A DNA stretch of 64,000 bases from Candidatus Tectomicrobia bacterium (GTDB lineage: Bacteria; UBA8248), in NCBI GenBank assembly GCA_016192135.1, contig JACPUR010000014.1, positions 1 through 64,000 of the forward strand, written 5' to 3'. How positions within the stretch are numbered: the stretch's first letter is position 1; every line of letters begins with the position of its first letter. Of this stretch, positions 59,617 to 64,000 are shown one piece after another. Both the position numbers and the translations under genes were made by a program. Under the pieces are notes generated by a model, which was not told the origin of the DNA, made no database searches, and worked only from the letters and a program-made list of their open reading frames with translations.

Positions 59617-60051
59617 TCAATTCAGCGTGAAGTCGGCCTTGATGTGGAGCTCGACGGCGGGCCTCCGGGGATCGTTCGTCTCGAGGCGGATGAGGAAGTG
59701 GTGCGGCCCCTCCATCCCCTGGGTCATGGTGAAGGCGATGTCCACGAAGCCTTCCTGGCCGGGCGTCAGGGTTGTGGGACCCACAACCGCGCGGGGGGGT
59801 CAGCAGCCCTCCAGGGCCCTGGCCTGGAGGGTGTTCCCCGGCGGGAGGGAGTTCGTGATCTTGAGGGGGGCGTCGCCCGTGTTCTTGAACGCGAAGCGGT
59901 GCCGCACGTACTGCCCGACGGGCACCTTCCCGTAGTTCACCTCGGAGCCCCGGACCTCGATGCTCGGGGAGCCCGAGCCGCAGGCGGCCGCGAGCGGCAG
60001 GAGGAGACACAGGGAAGCCGGGATTCTCCCAATGCGCCATTTCTTCGGCAT
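59617..60051 (-). CDS. DUF1573-like lipoprotein, probable selenoprotein (Sec at residue 84)
   Basis: The 144-residue product reads through one TGA (59802-59800). Its signal sequence MPKKWRIGRIPASLCLLLPLAAAC ends in a lipobox. The mature part has the DUF1573 layout: VNYGKVPVGQYVRHRFAFKNTGDAPLKIT, then LEGC-TGA-PP where the family has the conserved CGC-T/P pair. After the TGA, TLTPGQEGFVDIAFTMTQG and FLIRLETNDPRRPAVELHIKADF complete the beta-sandwich. The TGA thus replaces the second Cys of a Cys-Cys pair. A textbook SECIS hairpin follows. GAGG precedes ATG 60051. It probably acts in redox at the outer membrane or periplasm; the substrate is unknown. Confidence 0.88.
59771..59802 (-). promoter_or_regulatory. 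UGA codon plus SECIS hairpin of the DUF1573-like gene
   Basis: On the minus strand the TGA (59802-59800) is followed by 18 nt ending in GGTTGTG, then loop GGTCC, then CACAACC. The 7-bp stem is perfect, and the loop starts 19 nt after the TGA with two guanosines followed by U. This spacing and the GGUC loop are the same as I recall for E. coli fdhF, whose stem also contains GGUUG. Confidence 0.85.
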
Positions 60052-60126
60052 GTCGGCGAGCCTCTCGAATGAAAACGACAATCGCGGCGCTGGCCAGGGG
60101 AAAACTCCAGCCCGCCGCCCCCCAGT

Positions 60127-60501
60127 CTACGCCGCGCAGAAGACCTCGACCAGGTTGCCGGAGGGATCGCGGAAGAAGAGCTGGCGCATGCCGAGCCGGG
60201 CGTTGATCCCGTCCTGGACCGCGACGCCCCGGCCCTCGAGGTAGCGCTTCACCCGGTCCAGGTCCTCGGCGGCGAAGGCGAAGTGGGTCTCCCCCGCCCC
60301 AGTGCCGGGAAGGGGGCGGCCCCTCTCCTCCTCCGGGCGCACCGTCAGGTGGAGCTGGCAGGCGCCCGCCTGAAACCACTTGCCCGGGTTGGGGAGGCCC
60401 GGCCGGGGGATCTCGGCGAGCCCCAGGAGGCCCGCGTAGAACTCCCGGGCCCGCTCCAGGTCGTCCACCGCGATCGAGATGTGGTGCATCCCCTTCAGCA
60501 C
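60127..60501 (-). CDS. Glyoxalase/VOC-superfamily protein
   Basis: The 124-aa vicinal-oxygen-chelate protein has paired beta-alpha-beta-beta-beta modules: MHHISIAVDDLERAREFYAGLLGLAEIPR and ETHFAFAAEDLDRVKRYLEGRGVAVQDG, then MRQLFFRDPSGNLVEVFCA. Metal ligands His5-6 (HH), His in ETHFAF and Glu in LVEVF are plausible. The activity is unknown. GTG 60501 is chosen because GGAGG lies 8 nt upstream; ATG 60489 is the alternative. Confidence 0.87.
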   Translation of the reverse strand: MLKGMHHISIAVDDLERAREFYAGLLGLAEIPRPGLPNPGKWFQAGACQLHLTVRPEEERGRPLPGTGAGETHFAFAAEDLDRVKRYLEGRGVAVQDGINARLGMRQLFFRDPSGNLVEVFCAA

Positions 60502-60595
60502 GGGCGCGGCCTCCAGCGGAGAATTCCCCCGCTTTTCCCTTGGCTTTCGCGGGCGCCCATCATACCATTCCCCCGTCCCAGGATCGTTTTGGCCC

Positions 60596-60720
60596 GTCAT
60601 TCTGAACTCTGCGCGGAGTTTATCCTGAGCGAAGCGAAGGACTCAGGACAGGCTCCGCGAAGCGGAGTGAAGAATCTGTTTCTTGTTTAGAAGCAGGTTC
60701 TTCGCTGCGCTCAGAATGAC
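60596..60720. repeat. Long GTCATTCTGA...TCAGAATGAC repeat
   Basis: This 125-bp compound element has outer arms GTCATTCTGA and TCAGAATGAC and several inner palindromes (CTCCGCGAAGCGGAG, GGTTCTTCGCTGCGCTC). It fills the gap between the glyoxalase gene and a divergent membrane-protein gene. Confidence 0.8.
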
Positions 60721-60753
60721 GGCTCCCGCCCACCACCGCGCCCGGAGGAAACG

Positions 60754-61191
60754 ATGGAGCCAGGGGAGCTGCTCATTGTCCTCACCGCCGGTTTCTTCGC
60801 CACCTACGTCCATCTCGTCCTCGCCCTGTGGGCCGGCCGGGTGGGCATGGCGCGCCTCGACTTCTCGAAGGGCCTGGCCCACCTCTGCTTCGGGGAGTCC
60901 TACGAGGGCCGCCCCCCGGTGGCGCTGGGCTTCCTCCTCGTCCATCTGAACGGGATGTTCTTCGCCCTCCTCTACGCCTACGGGCTGGGGCGCCACCTGC
61001 CCGGCCCGCCCCTGGCGAGAGGCCTCCTCTTCGGGGCCCTCCTCTGGGCGGGCTCCCAGCTCGTCTTCAATCCCCTGGTGACCGGGCACGGCTTCTTCGC
61101 CCGCAAGGCGCACCCCCGGGCCTGGATGACGGCGGTGCTCGCCCACGCGGTCTACGGGGCGGTGCTGGGCTGGCTGTGCCCGGTCCGCTAG
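60754..61191 (+). CDS. Four-helix membrane protein of unknown function
   Basis: The 145-aa protein has four hydrophobic segments (roughly residues 6-28, 55-78, 86-104, 122-142) with RLDFSKGLAHLCFGESYEGRPPVALGFLLVHLNGMFFALLYAYG in the middle. I do not recognise a named family; similar small proteins are annotated as DUF1440/DUF6789-like. GGAGGAAACG precedes the ATG. Confidence 0.65.
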   Translation: MEPGELLIVLTAGFFATYVHLVLALWAGRVGMARLDFSKGLAHLCFGESYEGRPPVALGFLLVHLNGMFFALLYAYGLGRHLPGPPLARGLLFGALLWAGSQLVFNPLVTGHGFFARKAHPRAWMTAVLAHAVYGAVLGWLCPVR

Positions 61192-61304
61192 CCGGGTATG
61201 ATGGGGGCATGAGGACCCTCGCCGGAACTCCCGCATGATGCATCTCCGTCTGTCTCACTTAAGGCTCCGGCCTCTTTCGGGCGGCCAAGCATCCTTCGGC
61301 GGCA

Positions 61305-61342
61305 TCCCCCTCCCCCGCCGGGGGAGGGCCGGGGCGGGGGAA
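61305..61342. repeat. G/C-run palindromic repeat
   Basis: This is the same C-run/G-run family as 11065-11175, with core CCCCGCCGGGGG. It lies between a membrane-protein gene and the amidase gene. Confidence 0.7.
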
Positions 61343-61407
61343 AGAATTCGCGGCGCGGATGTTTTCCCCCCATCCTTCTCCCGCCCCGTACAATGGGACG
61401 CCGCCCC

Positions 61408-62859
61408 ATGAGCGCCTGGCCCCCCGAGACGGGCAGCCTCGACTTCTCGACCCTTCGCGCCCATTATGCGGAGGGCTCCCTCTCGCCAGTCGAGGTGGCG
61501 CGGGCGGCCCTCGCCCGCATCGCCCGGGGGGACGAGAAGGCCTGGATCAGCCGCGTCCCGGAAGAAGACGTCCTCCGCCGCGCCGGTGAGCTGGAAGCGC
61601 TGGCCGCCCGGCAGGGGATGGAGCGCGCCCTGGCGGAGCTCCCCCTCTTTGGCCTCCCCTTCGCCGTCAAGGACAACATCGACATTGCGGGCCTCCCCAC
61701 CACGGCCGCCTGCCCCGCCTTCGCCTACGCGCCCTCCAAATCCGCGCCCGTGGCCGGGCGCATCCTCGAGGCGGGGGCGGTGCTCCTCGGCAAGACCAAC
61801 CTCGATCAGTTCGCGACGGGGCTGGTGGGGGTGCGCTCCCCCCATGGGGCGCCGCGCAACCCCTTCGACGCGCGCTACATCCCGGGCGGGTCGAGCTCGG
61901 GGTCGGCCGTGGCGGTTTCGGCGGGGCTCGCGAGCTTCGCCCTGGGGACCGACACGGCCGGCTCGGGCCGGGTGCCGGCGGGCTTCACCAACATCGTGGG
62001 GCTGAAGCCCACCCGGGGGCTGGTGAGCGCCTCCGGGGTGGTGCCCGCCTGCCGCTCGCTCGACTGCGTCTCCGTCTTCGCTCTGACCGCGCCGGACGCC
62101 CTCGGTGTCCTCCGCGTGATGGCCGCCGAGGACCCGGAGGACCCCTACTCGCGCCCGGCCCCGGGGGGATGGCCCTTCCCTGCGGAGCCGCTGGACGGCC
62201 TGCGGGTGGGCGTCCCCCGGGCGAATGAGCTGGAGTTCTTCAGCGACGGGGAGGCGGAGCGGCTCTTCTCCTCGGGCCTCGCGAGGCTGGCGGAGCTCGG
62301 CCCCCGGCTGACGGAGGCGGATTTCAGGCCCTTCCGGGAGACGGCGGACCTCCTCTACGGCGGCCCCTGGATGGCCGAGCGCCTGGCGGCCGTCGGGGAG
62401 TTCATGGACAAAAACCCGGAGGCGCTCCATCCGGTGACCCGCCGGCTCATCGAGGGCGGGCGCCGGTACACCGCCGCGGACGCCTTCCGCGCCATGTACC
62501 GGCTGGAGGCGCTGCGGAAGGAGGCGGCGCGGGGGTGGGAGGGGATGGACCTCCTCGCCGTCCCCACCTCGGGGACCATCTACACCATCGCTCAGGTGGA
62601 AGCCGACCCCATCGATCTGAACAACAATCTGGGCCGCTACACCAACTTCGTGAACCTGCTTGACCTCGCCGCCATCGCCATCCCGAATGCCCTGGACGCG
62701 CGCGGCCTCCCCGCCGGGATCACCCTCGTCGCCCCCGCCTTCCGGGAGGGCCTGCTGTGCGCCCTGGGGGACGCCTTTCACCGCGCCACGGGATTATGTC
62801 TGGGGGCGGGCGGGAATCCGGTTCCGCCCGCTTCCGGGAATCCGCCAGGATTTTCGTAG
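61408..62859 (+). CDS. Amidase-signature enzyme, allophanate-hydrolase-like (AtzF-type)
   Basis: The amidase of about 483 aa has the opening DFSTLRAHYAEGSLSPVEVARAALARIA and IARGDEKAWISRVPEEDVLRRA, both typical of AtzF. It has PLFGLPFAVKDNIDIAGLPTTAACPAFAY (catalytic Lys) and YIPGGSSSGSAVAVSAGLASFALGTDTAGSGRVPAGFTNIVGLKPTRG (Ser-Ser). The C-terminal AtzF cyclase-like domain is absent, so allophanate to carbamate activity is possible but unproven. The start could be ATG 61393. The TAG stop (62857-62859) lies inside a GTAGGGGC palindrome. Confidence 0.88.
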   Translation: MSAWPPETGSLDFSTLRAHYAEGSLSPVEVARAALARIARGDEKAWISRVPEEDVLRRAGELEALAARQGMERALAELPLFGLPFAVKDNIDIAGLPTTAACPAFAYAPSKSAPVAGRILEAGAVLLGKTNLDQFATGLVGVRSPHGAPRNPFDARYIPGGSSSGSAVAVSAGLASFALGTDTAGSGRVPAGFTNIVGLKPTRGLVSASGVVPACRSLDCVSVFALTAPDALGVLRVMAAEDPEDPYSRPAPGGWPFPAEPLDGLRVGVPRANELEFFSDGEAERLFSSGLARLAELGPRLTEADFRPFRETADLLYGGPWMAERLAAVGEFMDKNPEALHPVTRRLIEGGRRYTAADAFRAMYRLEALRKEAARGWEGMDLLAVPTSGTIYTIAQVEADPIDLNNNLGRYTNFVNLLDLAAIAIPNALDARGLPAGITLVAPAFREGLLCALGDAFHRATGLCLGAGGNPVPPASGNPPGFS

Positions 62860-62885
62860 GGGCGATCGGCCGGTCGCCCCTACGG
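62855..62885. repeat. GTAGGGGC-family palindrome supplying a stop codon
   Basis: The element CGTAGGGGCGAT...GTCGCCCCTACGG has its first TAG as the stop codon of the amidase gene. Confidence 0.85.
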
Positions 62886-62979
62886 GGCAGGACGCGGCCC
62901 CGCTTGCCCTCTTCGCCCGTTTCCGGAACAATCCCCGGACACCCTCACGCGGCGGATCATTCGGCTCGGCGGGACCGGC

Positions 62980-63423
62980 ATGGAAAAGCCCGAGTACGTC
63001 TGGGAGAACCTTTCCCCCGGCACGGTGATCGGGGAGCGGGCGATCACCGTCACCCCGGAGATGGTGGCCGCCCACTGCGAGGCGCTGGGGGCGGACCGCC
63101 CGTGGTACCGGGGAAATTCTCCCTTCGGCGGCCCCATCGCGCCCCCGATGATCTTCATCAACGATCTCATCGCCATCAATGACGAGAACTTCCGCCGCTT
63201 CGGCACCATCCACGCCAAGCTCTCCTGGCGCTTCGGCCGGCCGGCGCGGGTGGGCGAGCGCGTCCACCAGAAGGCCACGGTGAAGGACCGCTACGTCCGG
63301 CGCGGGAAGGGCTGGGTGGTGAGCGAGCTGGTGGTGCGCGGGGAGGCGGGGGACGTGATCTGCACCTGCCTCCACACCTCGGTCCTGAGCCTGACGCGGC
63401 TCCAAGGGGAGCCGGCGCCGTGA
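62980..63423 (+). CDS. Hotdog-fold (MaoC N-terminal-like) protein
   Basis: The 147-aa hotdog domain resembles the FAS1-like dehydratase family (ITVTPEMVAAHCEALGADRPWYRG, GGPIAPPMIF, LSWRFGRPARVGERVHQKATVKDRYVRRGKGWVVSELVVRGEAG). It lacks the hydratase DxNxxH pair. It overlaps the next gene by 4 bp (GTGA), so the two are translated together and probably form a heterodimeric dehydratase. Confidence 0.82.
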   Translation: MEKPEYVWENLSPGTVIGERAITVTPEMVAAHCEALGADRPWYRGNSPFGGPIAPPMIFINDLIAINDENFRRFGTIHAKLSWRFGRPARVGERVHQKATVKDRYVRRGKGWVVSELVVRGEAGDVICTCLHTSVLSLTRLQGEPAP

Positions 63424-63863
63424 GCGGGGGCCTGCCACGTCCGGAGGCGCTGCGGCCCGGCGACGCCCTGCCGCCCCTCTTCCGCGCGATCGGCCGGGAG
63501 GACATGCTGCGGTTCAACCGCTACGTCACTGGCGGCCGGGACACGCGGAACATCCACACGGACGACGAGGTGGCCCGCCGGGCCGGTCTCCCCCGGGCCG
63601 TGGCCGCGGGCCGGCATCCGGCGGCCTTCATCGCGGAGCGGATGGCGGACCTGCTCGGCTCGGGCTTCCTGGCCGGAGGGGAGTTCGAGGTGACGTTCGT
63701 CAAGCCCATCTTCCCGGGGGACGTGCTCCAGCTGACCGCCAAGGTGCGGGAGAGGGTGGAGGAGGAAGGGAGAGTCCGCCTCGTCTTCGAGGTCGCCCTG
63801 CTGAACCAGGACGGCGCGCCCGTCATTGTGGGAACGGCCGACGGAGGTCTGGATTCGGGCTAG
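63420..63863 (+). CDS. MaoC-like hotdog dehydratase
   Basis: The 147-aa hotdog protein has LRFNRYVTGGRDTRNIHTDDEVARRAGLPRAVAAGRHPAAFIAERM. The RDTRNIHTDD stretch (Asp, Asn, His spaced as in DxNxxH) supplies a catalytic pair. EVTFVKPIFPGDVLQLTAKVRE completes the fold. With the preceding protein it probably forms an enoyl-CoA hydratase-like enzyme. Start GTG 63420 overlaps the upstream stop. It mirrors the pair at 35856-37539. Confidence 0.85.
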   Translation: MSGGLPRPEALRPGDALPPLFRAIGREDMLRFNRYVTGGRDTRNIHTDDEVARRAGLPRAVAAGRHPAAFIAERMADLLGSGFLAGGEFEVTFVKPIFPGDVLQLTAKVRERVEEEGRVRLVFEVALLNQDGAPVIVGTADGGLDSG

Positions 63864-64000
63864 TCTCATTTTGGAACAGTCCCCCCGCGTTTTTCTTTTT
63901 TTCACGAGGGCACCCCGCCTTTCAAAACCGTTTCTGGCCCCCGAGAGATATAATAAGATTGTCTTTACTCCACATCCGGACGCGGGGGCGCGGAAACCGT

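Noticed and set aside
63864-64000. Terminator or gene start at the right edge
   Set aside because: T-rich stretch without a hairpin; nothing can be supported in the last 137 bases.

Overview
The window is 64 kb of very GC-rich bacterial chromosome, broken by a few AT-richer islands near 13.1-14.1, 26.1-26.9, 28.8-29.8 and 55.7-56.5 kb. An outer-membrane LptE-like lipoprotein, a periplasmic parvulin chaperone and the conserved order tRNA-Thr/Tyr/Gly/Thr-tuf point to a Gram-negative bacterium. The metabolic content (many peptide-type ABC binding proteins, acyl-CoA enzymes, MaoC hotdog proteins, amidases, heavy intergenic palindromes) fits uncultivated Tectomicrobia-, Rokubacteria- or Desulfobacterota-like lineages. 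That placement is inference only.

Layout. 0-0.7 kb: start of tuf and four tRNA genes. 0.7-8.5 kb: housekeeping genes on the minus strand (rlmB, cysS, ispF, ispD, a PIN-TRAM protein, moaC, dcd, a parvulin). 8.8-11 kb: a PmtA-like methyltransferase with a strong terminator, an EamA transporter and an OsmC-family gene interrupted by an in-frame TGA. 11-18.2 kb: a sodium/solute symporter, an AT-rich two-gene island, a lone xanthine-dehydrogenase-type molybdenum subunit, a Gfo/Idh oxidoreductase and a cupin. 18.3-20 kb: a repeat-rich stretch followed by a lipoprotein and an M50-like membrane protein. 20.2-25 kb: a stress-type cluster (two DinB proteins, ArsR, DUF899, three AHSA1 proteins, TfoX) behind a promoter overlapped by a perfect palindrome. 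25-29.8 kb: an accessory zone with a Mu gp27-like protein, a toxin-antitoxin pair, a gamma-glutamyltransferase, a highly structured candidate RNA and a possible nuclease. 29.9-39.7 kb: minus-strand catabolic genes (amidase, CocE/NonD hydrolase, acyl-CoA dehydrogenase, SDR, two MaoC-type proteins, an NADP-binding oxidoreductase, an ADP-forming acyl-CoA synthetase). 40-55.7 kb: an uptake and catabolism region with four peptide-type binding proteins, two permeases, an IclR regulator, a DapA-family protein, an acyl-CoA dehydrogenase, two oxidoreductases and an M20 hydrolase. 55.7-64 kb: mixed genes with tRNA-Thr(CGT) and tRNA-Lys(TTT).

The most notable result is two genes that appear truncated but read on in frame through a TGA codon. 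In the OsmC-family gene (10521-10991) and a DUF1573-like lipoprotein gene (59617-60051), the TGA falls exactly where the family has a conserved cysteine. Each TGA is followed at the right distance by a hairpin that fits the bacterial SECIS rules. I read both as selenoproteins. The selA/B/C/D genes are not in the window.

Three families of palindromic intergenic repeats are scattered throughout. One of them supplies the TAG stop codon of at least four genes. Two probable structured RNAs with intrinsic terminators (17.6-17.8 and 28.9-29.2 kb) match no RNA family I recognise.
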